Shown here one piece after another: positions 9,651 through 21,000 of a DNA stretch of 64,000 nt; the stretch's first letter is position 1; the number at the start of each line of letters is the position of its first letter. This DNA is from Norana najaformis (lineage: Eukaryota > Annelida > Clitellata > Crassiclitellata > Hormogastridae), in the NCBI GenBank assembly GCA_964023275.1, contig OZ029919.1:5127367-5191366 (forward strand). The letters are read 5' to 3'. The position numbers were made by a program, and so were the translations under genes. The notes below the pieces were generated by a model. The model had not been told where the DNA came from. It saw only the letters and a list, made by a program, of their open reading frames with translations, and did no database searches.

Positions 9651-10900
9651 TGATATCGACACACCGGATGGCAGTGTTTCTGGTGACCCTACGTCGTCGG
9701 AGTCACAATACAAATGCCCCTGATCGGGAAAAGATTGGCAGACTATCGCAATGCACAAAAGTTGGCTGGACGAGGAGTGCACAGGCAGACAGGCTTGCTG
9801 ACTGACGAAATTTTTATAATCATGTGATTGATTGCCAAAGCACTGTGACCGAGTTGGAGAGTGCGCTATATAAAGGAAGTACATTGTGCAATCCAGTGTG
9901 ACTCAGTAAGTTGGCAGACTTCTTAATTAAACGCGTGGGTGCTGGCTGCTAACCCGGAATGAGTCAATCCAGCATAGCAAAAGGAGGATGGGTTGCTGTT
10001 GACGTCATAGCCCGGTGCTAGAACAGCCCTGCTGCACGAGGGGCCGGGTAGATACGCCCCATGTAACTAATATTCCATAAAAAGGAGATGTGAAGGATAA
10101 TCGGCAGAAATGAGTAAGCCCGGGTAGCTCATCCAAAATAGCAGACAGTCTGGGTGATATGTTAATTCGTTCAGAGACAGAACCAAATTTGGTTATGGGA
10201 TTAAATCCTGGGAGGCGCTTAGCGGCCTTGAGCGCCTCGCCCGGAGGCTGAAGGATTCTAGCTTGTATAGTCTGGTGATTGCGCATTTTGGGGACAGTTG
10301 GGAAGAACAGGTCGGACAGGGTAGATGGTTCATCGGGAGAAGGAAGGAGTCGAAGATAGAAGACGAAACGACCGAAGATGATGACGAGACTATTTGTGTA
10401 GAATCTAGTTAATATAAGTGTATTAGGGTTTAGATTAGACCGAGTTCAATCGATTGTATTCAACTTCTGTACAGTCAAATAATCTTAACGTAAGTTTGAT
10501 AATAACTATTTGATAGTAATCATTGCCTTATTGTTCATTCGTTGCTAAAGCGTTAGTGTAGGGCCTTCTTAAGGGTATAACCATTCGAATAATCAACTTC
10601 TAATGCGCCAGACCTTGATATTCCACGTACCACTAAGGACACATAGTTTGTGAGTAAGTTCCCCAAGACTCTGAATACAGGTCGGGCCAAGTAAGTAAGT
10701 ATGACAACTAAGGCGGTTGGTGATATATGGAATTGGTAAATAGTTTTCTTTCGCTGATATGTTTCTTAGATTTTTCTGCATGAATGTTTTTCTTTTCTTT
10801 CTTTTACGGTCTTTTGACATCGTATCATCAGACAGTTGTATTCAGAGCTGTGTCTTTGGCTATCAGTTGTAGTCGTGTCTTTTCTCCTTGTGGTAAATAG
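9651..10900. other. Intergenic, nothing recognised
   Basis: A minus-strand frame at 10005-10286 has protein-like composition but no recognisable domain or splice context. Other open frames are short. A GCGCTATATAAAG motif near 9868 suggests a further LINE-type 3' end. No feature could be established. Confidence 0.4.
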
Positions 10901-10909
10901 CTAAAATAA

Positions 10910-11080
10910 AAAGCTTTTTTCTTTTTTTTCTATTTTCCTGTTTTCTGTTTTTTCTGTTTTTTCTTTTTTTCTTTTTTCTTTTTTTAAATTTTCTTTCTTT
11001 TTCTTTTTTTCTTTTTTTTCTTTTTTTCTTTTCTTTTCTTTTTTTCTTTTTTTCTTTTTTCTTTTTTTTCCCCATAACTT
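10910..11080. repeat. T-rich polypyrimidine tract
   Basis: Runs of T6-T9 broken by single C residues make a CTTTTTT-type low-complexity tract. The Lys-rich minus-strand frames through it are artefacts. Confidence 0.9.
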
Positions 11081-11515
11081 TTTTAAAAGCAACTAAAGGA
11101 TATGTACAAACGCAATTCAGATATAAGTAATAACAATAGAACAATATTATTTACAACTGACAGGTCGGGCCAATTAGGCACTTAGGTCTAGTCTAAAGGA
11201 CCATCAATGCTGGAATGTATTCGATTCTTTGGCCGAGACTTGGAGTGAAATTGTTCGTAATTTAGTAAAGGACACTTGCGAACAATAATTATATATAAGT
11301 AAACCTCAAAATACGGTTAATTTATCAAAAAACCTATCAAATAGCATATCCCTCTTTTTTCGACTCAAAACTGGTTGTCCTCTATGCACTGTGAATACAA
11401 AGGAATGAACTAGTTAAACGTATACTAACTATTACTGAATCTTGTTATTCTTAGGTAAAACGGACGAAACAGGCCCGTAAGGTAAATGTAATATTCATTT
11501 TTTTGCATTTTTTAG
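11081..11515. other. Intergenic or intronic DNA upstream of the 11525 frame
   Basis: The interval ends in a strong pyrimidine tract and TTTTTTGCATTTTTTAG at 11515, a good 3' splice site. At least part of it may be the last intron of the small gene that follows. An upstream exon could not be placed. Confidence 0.4.
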
Positions 11516-11524
11516 AACAGCAGA

Positions 11525-11791
11525 ATGGCAGGCTTACAAGAATTTGGACACGAGCCTTCGGACAGCATAACGCCCAACATTTGTGACTGTACATATATAA
11601 GACACGATCAATCGAATAAGGTCTACATTTTCGATTGCGAGGGGCAGATGGACAACACAACCGTAAGGAAGAACCTGCCTGATGCTAAGCTTAATAACCC
11701 TCATGGGATCGAGCTGAAGCCGGGTCATGTCTACAGCATTAGTGGTCCGCATCATAAAACCTTGGAATACACCGTTCATGCCGAAGTGTAA
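11525..11791 (+). CDS. Unrecognised 88-residue protein, possible single coding exon
   Basis: A clean frame runs from MAGLQEFGHEPSD to YTVHAEV and a stop. The ATG lies 10 bases after a strong polypyrimidine tract and AG (11514-11515), as if a 5' UTR intron ends just upstream. The start context (CAGAATGG) has G at +4 and a purine at -3. The composition is protein-like and not repetitive, with alternating hydrophobic residues (KVYIFDCEG, HGIELKPGHVYSISG) that suggest beta strands. There is no signal peptide or membrane helix. I do not recognise the family. It has one Cys-Asp-Cys and no obvious catalytic motif. The downstream region contains a tandem duplication (11793-11993) in its presumed 3' UTR. 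It could be a real small gene, the last exon of a larger one, or a processed copy. Confidence 0.5.
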   Translation: MAGLQEFGHEPSDSITPNICDCTYIRHDQSNKVYIFDCEGQMDNTTVRKNLPDAKLNNPHGIELKPGHVYSISGPHHKTLEYTVHAEV

Positions 11792-11792
11792 T

Positions 11793-11993
11793 GTAGAATA
11801 CATACGACCGGATAAACGTGCTGCTGTTATGAACAGCTGCGCTTCTGGGTTTTAACTACATAGCTGAAACAAAAATTGTTTTTTAAGCGAACTGTAGTAT
11901 AGAATGTATGCGATCGGATAAACATACTGCTGTCATAACAATGATTATGGACGGCTGCGCTTCTGGGTTCTAAATACATGAAACAAAAATTGA
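11793..11993. repeat. Two-copy tandem repeat downstream of the 88-residue frame
   Basis: Copies 11793-11877 and about 11891-11993 share GATCGGATAAAC / GACCGGATAAAC, GGCTGCGCTTCTGGGTT or close variants, and GAAACAAAAATTG. They are diverged by small indels, so the duplication is not very recent. Confidence 0.7.
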
Positions 11994-12204
11994 AGTTTTG
12001 TTTGTTAAAATCAAATTATCCTATCGCCCTGCCTACAACATAAGCACTTTGGTCTACTTTCCGATGTTTTCGTCGAGTCCAGTTCGGATCCTACGCACGT
12101 CACGTGCTCAGCACCAGTGGAACATGGTTTTTTCCGTGTTCCACATTCGTTAGGCAACAAATGATCAAATGATGATGCATGATAGACATACAGTACATAC
12201 ACTC

Positions 12205-12325
12205 CTGGAACCGAACCCTTTTGCCAATTGATTTTGTTTTGACTGAGCGCCGGTGAATAAGCTGGTTCCCGCGACTTAACTTTCGTTGGGCGCTGTAGAA
12301 ATCTCGAGATTACGATTACGATACA
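12205..12325 (+). mobile_element. LINE 3' end, TTACGA-tail family, copy 3
   Basis: Same family as 9411-9650 but on the + strand. It has GGAACCGAACCCTTTTGCC, TGACTGAGCGCC, GTTGGGCGCTGTAGAAATCT and the tail GAGATTACGATTACGATAC. Confidence 0.75.
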
Positions 12326-12490
12326 TGCTACTGTCAAAAGGAGTTTGTAAGTCGGCGACTGAGGTAGTGCTAGTGCTGGTTTACAACAGCTGTAGTGATG
12401 CTAACACTCGCACATGGCGTTCGCATTCGAACGCCGTTCCTATGTCGACTCGATAATGTATAGCGTCCGTACACGAACGCTGCGCTTACT

Positions 12491-13568
12491 AACATACTTG
12501 GTCTGAGTTTGACTTTGGGTAATGGGTAGCTAAGACCTATTTCCGCACAAAATTATAAGCAACTTTTACTTCGTACTGCAGTGCGCTTCTTTGTAATTGC
12601 ACGAATGGCGACACCTATCGTATAGCAGCTAAACGTAAGAACAGTTAGCAGTCACTATGACTACCTCTCGATGGCGTAGCTATCCTTCCGAGGGCCGTTG
12701 TGCAAACTGAACTTTGGCTATTTTGCTTTACGTAATTGAGGAATCGGTCTTGGCCCCTTGGGGGCCCAGGTGGCCCCTGACCTCTTGGGCCCTTTGCACA
12801 ACCTGCACAGTCAAATGCTACGCCCATGCTACCCACAGAGATTTAACTTCCACTAAGAGAAAAAAATGTAGAAAAATTTTAAATTGTACACTTTTCCTAT
12901 AGGGACCGTAATGGCCTCGACCCTATCGGGTGAGATCCTTCACCACCGCTACAAGCCATTTAAGGTCCCCGTGCACGGACCGTGCTAGCCCGAGGTTCAA
13001 ATCTCCTGAAATAAACCGTGACTGGGACGCGAATCGGGGATCCTCACGCACAGAGGCTTCCTTGGCGTACGCACTTAGCGATGTAGCTAATAAGGCCAGT
13101 GATTTGAGAGATTTGCACTAACTACAAGTGAAATCAGAAGTACCTGCCAGAACCATAAAAATACCCCTAAATATCAATATTATATCCATATTCCAACAGC
13201 AACGTCATATTTTGAAGACATGGTGAGAACATGATATATTCCACGTGTATACGGGCATCATATGCCCTACATATTGACCCATACATGGGCTAGATATGTA
13301 CGTATGAAGCTCATAAGACAACATTTTTGTTCGCCAGGTGGCGATATATGGAATACACAAATCTTGAAATATCTATTTTCATGGTGTGGGTTTGAAGTCC
13401 CGACCTTTGGGTAGACATTTCAGAAAACTTACCACTACAGCATCTAGGCACGTACCTTAACAAGTGTTATGCTTTGGGAGCTCACATTTGAGTATGCAGA
13501 GCCAAGCTATGCATACGCGAATGTGTAGCGCTTTCAAGTGTCAAAATGCGCTATATGAATGACCACAT
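12491..13568. repeat. 1.08-kb direct duplication, copy B
   Basis: Partner of 5429-6512 with scattered substitutions and small indels. It includes the possible MITE (about 12671-12827) and the minus-strand tRNA-like segment (about 13380-13470). It runs into a CATA array at 13562. Confidence 0.85.
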
Positions 13569-13751
13569 ACCTACATACATACATATAGACATACATATAT
13601 ATATATACATGCATACATATATACATACATACATAGATACAGACAGACACGTACATACATACACACATGCATACATACGTACGTACGTACATACGTACGT
13701 ACATGCATGCATACATACATACATACATACATACATACATACATACATACA

Positions 13752-13785
<34 letters not shown>

Positions 13786-13850
13786 CTTACATACTTATAC
13801 ACATACATACATACATACATACATACATACGTACATACATACTTGAGTTG
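13562..13850. repeat. (CATA)n/(CGTA)n compound microsatellite
   Basis: Imperfect CATA tract with CGTA and TATA variants, following duplication copy B exactly as 6510-6594 follows copy A. Confidence 0.9.
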
Positions 13851-15630
13851 TAGTGTCTTATGACATTTACACAATGACATCTGTCCCTCGAGTACTTGCA
13901 TACGAACATGCGCACTAAGTCCGTTCGGAGCTAATTAATTACTGAATGCAGGTACAGCTAGGCCTAAGCTATGCACATCTCGGTCCAGTTGCACAACAAG
14001 ATGTTTTATATTTACATACATAAATACATAAATACATAAATATATAAATATATCACAAGACACAAGGGCGGGTCCAGGATTTGAGCTTAGTAGGAATGTG
14101 ATGATCGTTGTGGCAGGCAAACTGTAATCCCAACCGATTTGAGGTGAATGCAGAGGTAGGTTTGTGGTTAGCCACAATGGAGTGAATAGGGAAATTAGGA
14201 AGGACGTATTGGTAGAAGAGAAATGCATGGGTAACAGCGTCATCAATCGGAGATAGTCGTATTCGATGACGGAGGTTTCTGACTTATGGGCAGACGCGAA
14301 TTTTATGGAGAAAAGTATCTTCGATTGGAAACAGCCTGAACCAGTGTGGGATAAGTTTCCGAACTAGAGGTGGTAGCGAATTATATGGGGAAAGAGTTGA
14401 AGTATGAAGCATTTGGGGTAAGTTCCAGACCTATGCACATTATCAAAATATATGAAGAAAATATATATGGAGAAATATGTGGAGAAACATATGGAGAATA
14501 TACATATCTTCTTTCTTACGTTGTTTGAATCAGCCGGAAGGGGAATTAATTTCCCCTCCCTGCCCTACAAACCGCTTCCTGGGCGTTCATTCCAAGCGAG
14601 CCTCCCTGAAACCCCCATCTAGGTTTACATGATAAAGGCCGATTCAATTTAGATTGAAGGTTTGTATGCAAATCTCGTCTCGTCCAACAATCAAAGATCG
14701 TTTTGAGGAGGCTGTTATACTATATCAGTCGAGATCTGTGCCGTGGTTTGGGCGGTGGGCTTTGTGGTTTCGGAGGCCTAGGCTAATGTGTGTGCACTCA
14801 AATGATTTCAGTTGACTGGTGCAGAGGTCCTATATGGTGTTCTCCTGCTGGTCACAGGCCGTTTACTTGCAAGTGTGTGTGTGTGTTTTAATTCGGTCTA
14901 AGTTCGATAGTCGATACCTAGGTTGATAACGAGCGAAATTCTGTTGGGTTCGAACTCGAGGGCCCCAGATTGAATATCGGGCCTCGAACTTTGCACAAAA
15001 CGATCTTAAGTATACAGTCTGACTAAGGATATTCTGTTGGCTGTTGGTTACCGGCGCAGCATACATGTAGGTCCATTGTTCGGAGCAACTTGCAATAACT
15101 GCGCAAATCTGCTCGAATATTTGGCAAATAAGCATCCCTGACTGACTTCGACGCTTACAGGGAAAAGGTGAGATGAGCTTTTGCGAAAATACTGTTTGGC
15201 AGTTGTTCGCTGATTCTAATTAATTAATAAACTTAGTCTTGGTTTTTAATTTTCTCAGCTAAATATTAAAGCTCTGTCAAAGCAATTTTGCTATCGAATA
15301 GGTCTCGTATTTCGTGTGCTATAATTATTAGGAAGAAATAATTTAATTATAAAATCTGTCAAATCCGTTTTGGTGTGTAACTAGGCCTGTAAACCTGTTA
15401 CTTTTTTAAAACGCGGAATTGGTGAGTCCTACACCAAGCTATGTTGAAGATGAGCAAAACTTCCAACAGTAACGTCGTACGTAGGACATATGGAACCCAT
15501 ATGGGAATATTGCCATATGGACTTCATATATCATACAGATGGCGTTGCTGTTTGGGATGTTGCATGAAGCTCGTTTTTCGGGGCAAGGACGGATTCAGAA
15601 GTGGTGCTGGCAACGCCGCCGTCTATCTGA
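13851..15630. other. Intergenic, nothing recognised
   Basis: Mixed DNA. There is a short AT tract (14010-14055) and repeated ATATGGAGAAATATGTGGAG-like words near 14450-14505. No coding frame has a recognisable domain. Confidence 0.4.
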
Positions 15631-15632
15631 GT

Positions 15633-15633
<1 letters not shown>

Positions 15634-15708
<75 letters not shown>

Positions 15709-15790
15709 GACAATTTATATAGCGCCGTAGCACAACCGAGGCCGAAGAAAAGGGCGCTGTACAAGGGTAAGTCTATGCGAAGAACAACGA
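15634..15790 (-). mobile_element. LINE-type 3' end with (AAT)n tail, minus strand
   Basis: A (TAA)n run of about 75 bp (15635-15709) is followed by GACAATTTATATAGCGCC and AGGGCGCTG. On the minus strand this reads CAGCGCCC...GGCGCTATATAAATTGTC then (TTA)n, a retroposon end whose tail is the trinucleotide array. Confidence 0.65.
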
Positions 15791-16823
15791 CCAGGTGTGC
15801 AACGGTTAATCCAGGTAGACAACTGCGTCGCTGCTTCCTCTCATTTAGCTTCTAGATTTTCTTGGTTTTCATGACCTATTGAATTTCGACAGGTCTTCAA
15901 CGGAAGACGATTTCTGATTTCATTTGAATCGACCATCGATTTATGCCTTTTCCACTATGATAACGGCCCTATAGAAGTCTGATTAGATTAGTTCAGACTA
16001 GACCAGGTCAGATCAGATGAGATCCACCAGTGTCTATATGCTAGCAGTTGTTTGTTTTTCGTTGGTTTGGGGTAGCCCAATGGGTAGAACATTTTTGAGG
16101 TCTGTGGACTTCCGGTGGTCGCTTGTGCATGACTACTTCTTCTATCAAGCAATAGAATATATGGTTGTCAAATCAGGTTGAACACACAAGTTGTCAAGAA
16201 CATTTATTCGCATTTAGGACATAAAGGGAGTGATTATTCAATTCTGACCGACGAAGTAACGGAAAATCCTAACTCTGGGTAAGAGGATTCGTTCCTCTCC
16301 AGATCTTCTAAGTCTGGTACAGAATCTTAAAGATTCCACTACTCTTGCGCTATTTTGACATTTACCTAAAGTAATGACTCTTCTAGTTTATCTTACTGAC
16401 GAACTTTTGTTCTAATGAACTGAATTCATGCTAGCATAGGTGGCGCTTGTGTGAGACACTTAAAGGCGCTATATTAACCGTCTAGATTAACTAACTAATT
16501 GGGTCAAGCGGTATCCCATTGAAGGTACACTTTCTCATATATTTCTCCAAGTTCCAAGCTGCATCATATGTATTAAGCTGCATTCTGTGTAAACAAACGA
16601 CCAATGACGTGGAATCGAATCTGATGGAGTAACAACCAAAAGTAGAGTCTCAGATACTAAAAAAGAAAACAAGAAACACCCCTAAGCTTCTACAAAACTG
16701 TATGCATTCATTTACAGTAACCTTATTCTCGAATCTTCTGCAGATTTTTTGGAATATTCATTATGCAATCAAATGCACTGTTTTGTTGAAATTCGTTGTC
16801 TATCACAGAGAACGATTACAAGG
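15791..16823. other. 5' flank of the LRR gene
   Basis: No upstream exon is certain. A GGTGGCGCTTGTG...AAAGGCGCTATATTAA LINE-type end lies at about 16438-16480. Acceptor-like pyrimidine-AG sites at 16719 and 16743 (CTTCTGCAG) precede the LRR start, so a 5' UTR exon may lie further upstream. Confidence 0.45.
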
Positions 16824-18061
16824 ATGTCGACAGCCAAGATACTGTCACGCGCATTTTCAGCATGGATTCTGTTTATATCTCTGGCGACAATCGCCAACGG
16901 TCAGGCATCAAACATAACTTGTACGTTGTTATCCTGTGACTATACTTACGATCTGTCCAACTCCAGCTTTAGTTGTCCTTCCTCCGGATGTGCATCCATC
17001 CCGGCGGATATCCCAGAAGACGTCGTTCGCGTGAACCTTCGGGGGAACTTCATCAAGTCCATTGACGCCACGCTTCATGTTTACAAATATCTAGAAAACC
17101 TGGATCTTTCGGTGAACGCTATCAGTTCGATAGCGGACAAGGCATTGCCGGAGAAACTAGTGAACCTTGATCTATCGTGTAACGCCATCACGATGGATGT
17201 TTTGGCGGGTGAGGCGTTCCGTGAGGCTAACCAGCTGGAGTACCTGAACTTGGCCAACAACAGAATTGAAAACCTCACAGTTCCAAACATCTTTTGGCTC
17301 AAGATGCCCCAACTGAGACAACTGGACATGAGCGGAAACCAGATCAGGGCCATCGTTCACAACGCCCTGACGGACCTCCGGATGTTGAAAAGCATCGACC
17401 TGAGCAGAAATCTGATCAAGGACCTAGAGGCTGAAGACTTCATGGGACTGCTCAGTCTAGTCCATCTGAACCTGTCAAAAAACCAGGTGGAAGCAATCCC
17501 TGATCGGTTTTTCCACGGGCTTTACGCCATCAAAACGCTGGATCTTAGCGACAACTTCATTCGGGAGATTTCCAATCTGAGCATTGCCCAGGGCGAGGTA
17601 TTGGAGATATTATACTTGGAGAGGAACCAACTGCGAAAGATCCCGTCTGTGCTGTCGTCCTATCTGAGGGGGCTCCATTTCCTCCACCTCGACGGGAATC
17701 CACTTGAAACCATCGAGCCTAGAGCTTTCCCTCCCAGTCTCAGTGGTATCAGTATTCAGAAATGTGACTCGCTGACGGAAATCGCAGACATCTTCGGTCC
17801 AGAGGCCAATCAACTGAAAACGGTGACGATCAGAGATAACCGCCATCTGAAGGTGATCTGTGACTCGGCCTTTGGAGGTTCGAACAACGCCGTTAAGGAC
17901 TTGGACTTGAGCTACAATGCGCTGACCATTTTGCCTGCTAATCTGGTAAACTGGAGCAACCTAACTTCGGTGAACCTGGAAGGCAACTATTGGGACTGTG
18001 ATTGCAACATGGCCTGGATCAAAGATCTTCCAGCTCCAAGTCCGGGTTTTCAGTCACTCGT
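16824..18061 (+). CDS. Leucine-rich-repeat transmembrane protein, exon 1 (residues 1-412)
   Basis: Encodes the extracellular part of a type I LRR membrane protein. I start at 16824 because the following MSTAKILSRAF...WILFISLATIANG is a good signal peptide with likely cleavage near residue 26; an in-frame ATG at 16749 would bury that helix. Next come a cysteine-containing N-terminal cap (residues about 30-56, with four Cys) and about 13 LRRs of 22-25 residues with the LxxLxLxxN pattern, for example LENLDLSVNAI, LEYLNLANNRI, LRQLDMSGNQI, LKSIDLSRNLI and VKDLDLSYNAL. The start of a C-terminal cap (WDCDC) follows. Several N-x-S/T sequons fit secretion. The exon ends at a GTAAGT donor (18062) in phase 2 and joins 18772. 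Such proteins usually act in cell adhesion or recognition; the ligand is unknown. Confidence 0.9.
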
Positions 18062-18771
18062 GTAAGTCTTTCAATATGTAACTTGACAATAAAATCACTC
18101 AGTAATCGTATTACACTAGGCTAAAATTACACCAGTCCTTCGTAATATTTTTCTTCCTTTAATGTATGCTCATAAAGCAATAGAAGCTTACGTAGCTATG
18201 CATCTTCCAGTTGCTTGCATTTGGAATTTAAATGTAAAGCCATTTGAGTGGTGCGAAAAGGTTGTTTTATTGTAAAAAAGTCGTCCTTTGGTAAGGAACA
18301 TGTTTTCTCACATAAAATATTGTTCTTTTGTAAATATACGACTCTTCTGTTGCAAGAAAAAGTTGTTCTCTTGTAAAAAGGTTGTTCTGTTAAAAAGTAT
18401 CGTTGCTTTAGCTTATATTCACGAAACTGTATATTGTCATAAGAAAGTTGGAAATGCAACTCTGAGAAGTTTTGCTAAGAAACTATTTTGGGATGACACG
18501 TGAAATGTTTACTGTATATGTAATTTTATTTTGCATAAAATTTCATTTTACGAGCGATGTAATTTTCCGTGGAGATGTTATTTATGTGGAATTTTATTTT
18601 ACGTGAAATTTTCTTTTATGTGAAATTTCATTTTAGGCGGAATGTTATTTTACTTGAAAATTATTGTTGTGCGGAAATTTGCTTTACGTATAGAATGTTA
18701 TTTTATGTGGAATTTTGTATAACATGGAATTTTGTTTAACGTGCAATATGTGTTTCGTTTACGTGCTCCAG
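18062..18771 (+). other. LRR gene intron with degenerate tandem repeats
   Basis: GT-AG intron of 710 bp (GTAAGT...GTGCTCCAG). Two internal low-complexity blocks stand out. One at 18250-18400 has GTTGTTCT...TTGTAAAAA words. The other at about 18500-18745 repeats a 20-25-bp unit resembling ATGTGGAATTTTATTTTACG about ten times with drift. Confidence 0.8.
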
Positions 18772-19084
18772 GTGCTACAATCCGCTGCATCTAAGAAACA
18801 TCAAAGCGATGGACATCGATGTTTCTCAGTTCTCGTGTAGCGTCGTGTCAAGATATCGTCGTCAAGCAGCACTGGCTTTCGCCATCTTGTTCACAGCCAT
18901 CATCTTGATGGCTTTGACACTCGTCATTCGCAAATACAGGCACAAGATCTGCCCGTCGATGTACCCCACTGGCAAGTACGAAACCCTGTACAGTTCGGCC
19001 GAGGCTGCGGCCGACGACGAACTCAGCCTACCGGTTACGATCAAGAAGACTGGAGCCAACTCTGATGAACCAGTGCCTGTCTGA
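18772..19084 (+). CDS. LRR transmembrane protein, exon 2 (residues 413-516)
   Basis: The codon split across the intron gives Val413, followed at once by CYNPLHLRNI...DVSQFSC. This supplies the last two cysteines of the LRR C-terminal cap and proves the join. A hydrophobic helix at residues about 445-465 (AALAFAILFTAIILMALTLVI) is flanked by RYRRQ outside and RKYRHK inside, consistent with one membrane pass. The cytoplasmic tail is only about 51 residues, with no TIR or kinase domain. It has one Tyr motif (GKYETLY) and an acidic stretch, ending in EPVPV. With exon 1 the protein is 516 residues. An AATAAA polyadenylation signal lies at 19102-19107. Confidence 0.9.
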
Positions 19085-19101
19085 GAAACGGCAGACATCT
19101 A

Positions 19102-19107
19102 AATAAA
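19102..19107 (+). terminator. Polyadenylation signal of LRR gene
   Basis: AATAAA 17 bases after the stop codon, followed by a T-rich and GT-containing stretch (TTTTTTGTGT). Confidence 0.7.
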
Positions 19108-20118
19108 CATTTTTTGTGTAGACATTTCATGCATATACAGAATGCGGTTGACCTATTGTAGATTTGTTTCTGAGAGCCAACGACTTTATACTCTTGATAC
19201 TGGCACAGACAAGGGCGTCGGCATGTATAGGCCAGGGATGTGACCCCCACTGGAAAATTTGAAGCCCGTGGTGCATTTACCCCACCCCATTGAGATAAAA
19301 AATGGTGCGTAAAAGAGGTTATAAAAATTCATGACGCTGGTGGTAAGAAGCCTTCATCATTAATAAAGGTAGTCAAAAGTTTCGGCAGAAGAAAGTTCCA
19401 CCTCTACTTAACACTCTGAAAACCATGGCGACGTCCTTGACCACCGGCCGAGAACGAACAAAACGATTGTCTGGAATATATCAAAAATCTAGATAAGATA
19501 ATGTCTAGTTGTGGTGCACTTTCACTGTGGCCAGCACGCAGCCGCTCTCGTATGATCATCGCAAAAGATCACATTCTTTTGACTGCGTAGATTTTATTGT
19601 CTAACAGTTGATGTCTGATTGTTCTAGCCTAATTAGAGTCTGCTGAGCCCATCCATTATCCTCAAAGGATTGCATTCACAAAAAGAAATGGAGTTAAAGC
19701 CTTTCTGTCCATTTCAAGATCGGCCTAACTGCATGACTACAGGCCTTCGTGCCTGATAGACGGGGCCTTAAAATTTAGATCATTTAATGAAATTACGTGA
19801 AAATTCTCATTGAAGAAATCCTCAGACTTCTTTTTGCACAATAAACGGTGTGAAAACGCCAGTTTTTATGAGCTGATTATATAAAAACTCTTGAATTTTT
19901 TATACTTGTCACAAGTCAAATATTTCTGCAACCTTTGACAATGTGTACATGGCAATGTGTAGTATGTTACTTAACTCTGAACATTCACCCCAGCTATTAA
20001 TATTTAGGGTCTAAATCCATATGTTCGTAATTTTCTACCTTTGATAAAACTGATGAAATGTACAATGCCTCTCTGTGTACACCGCTTTTACACTTTCGTA
20101 ATAGGTGTAAAAATAGTC
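19108..20118. other. Intergenic, nothing recognised
   Basis: AT-rich unique DNA. No exons or repeats could be supported. Confidence 0.45.
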
Positions 20119-20119
20119 T

Positions 20120-20410
20120 CCATGACCTTGAAAACGAAATCTATAGCGATTATTCATATCATATATCATATCATATCATATCATATCATATCCTATATTA
20201 TCCTATCATATCATGACCATGAAAACGAAATCTATAGCGATTATTCATATCATATATGATATCATATCATATCCTATATTATCCTATCATATCATGACCC
20301 TGAAAACGAAATCTATAGCGATTATTCATTTCATATATCATATCATATCATATCCTATATTATCCTATCATATCATGACCCTGAAAACGAAATCTATATA
20401 TCGATTACAA
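20120..20410. repeat. Four-copy tandem repeat, 81-91-bp unit
   Basis: GAAAACGAAATCTATAGCGA recurs at about 20130, 20221, 20302 and 20383. The copies are separated by (ATCAT)n-like AT-rich spacer (CATATCATATCCTATATTAT). Spacing is 91, 81 and 81 bp. Confidence 0.9.
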
Positions 20411-20454
20411 TGATTGAACCACAGAGGCGATAGCTTTTCTGTAGGATAGATATC

Positions 20455-20720
20455 CAGAACTGGTAAGATACTGTAAGGTATGGTATAGCATCGTTTGCAT
20501 GGTGTGGTTGCAGATGGTATGGTATGGTATAGTATGGTATGCATGGTATGGTACGAAGTGGTTTGATAATGGTTCGTGTATTAAGCTTACACGCATTTAT
20601 CACCCTTACAGTAGTTCTGGAAGACGTAGGAATTGGAGTTTATAGCACAAGAACAGTGTTTGGCTGTCGGGTTTTCTGAGTGGCTGGTCTAAAGCTTTGG
20701 TATGCATGGTATGGTATGGG
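20455..20720. repeat. Degenerate (GGTAT)n / (GCATGGTAT) sequence
   Basis: Blocks of GGTATGGTAT words at about 20473-20550 and 20698-20720 are separated by unique sequence. Confidence 0.7.
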
Positions 20721-20729
20721 TTCACTGCC

Positions 20730-21000
20730 CAGTTCTATACGTTCTGTCAGTTCTTTCATGTCGTTCATGTCTAAGCTTAAAACTCAGCTGTTCTTCCAAC
20801 TTGATTACCCACCGTAGCCCGATTTCTGGTTTCTCTGACCGATCGGAGCTCGACCGAGCTTCAAATTCAAATTCAAACCGATTATGATTTTTGACTGCGG
20901 TTTCACATCATTCGACTGTCAGCTGATGCTTTGTGCATTTTGATAGCGGTTCTAAAAATTTATTAGATTAGATTAGACTGGATTACATTAGATTAGATTA
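20730..21000 (+). mobile_element. LINE 3' end, ATTAG-tail family, copy 1
   Basis: Homologous to 61120-61385. Both have a TCAGTTCTTTCATGTCGTTC-like start, a TCTAAGCTTAAAACTCAGCTGTT-like coding end (the K-L-K-T..LF pattern), GGTTTCTC, GATTTTGACT, CATC..CTGATGCTTT and a tail of ATTAGATTAGATTAG. This is a 5'-truncated element. Confidence 0.7.

Noticed and set aside
10005-10286. Minus-strand 93-codon frame with protein-like composition
   Set aside because: No recognisable domain, start context or exon borders; it may be mobile-element debris, but I cannot support it.
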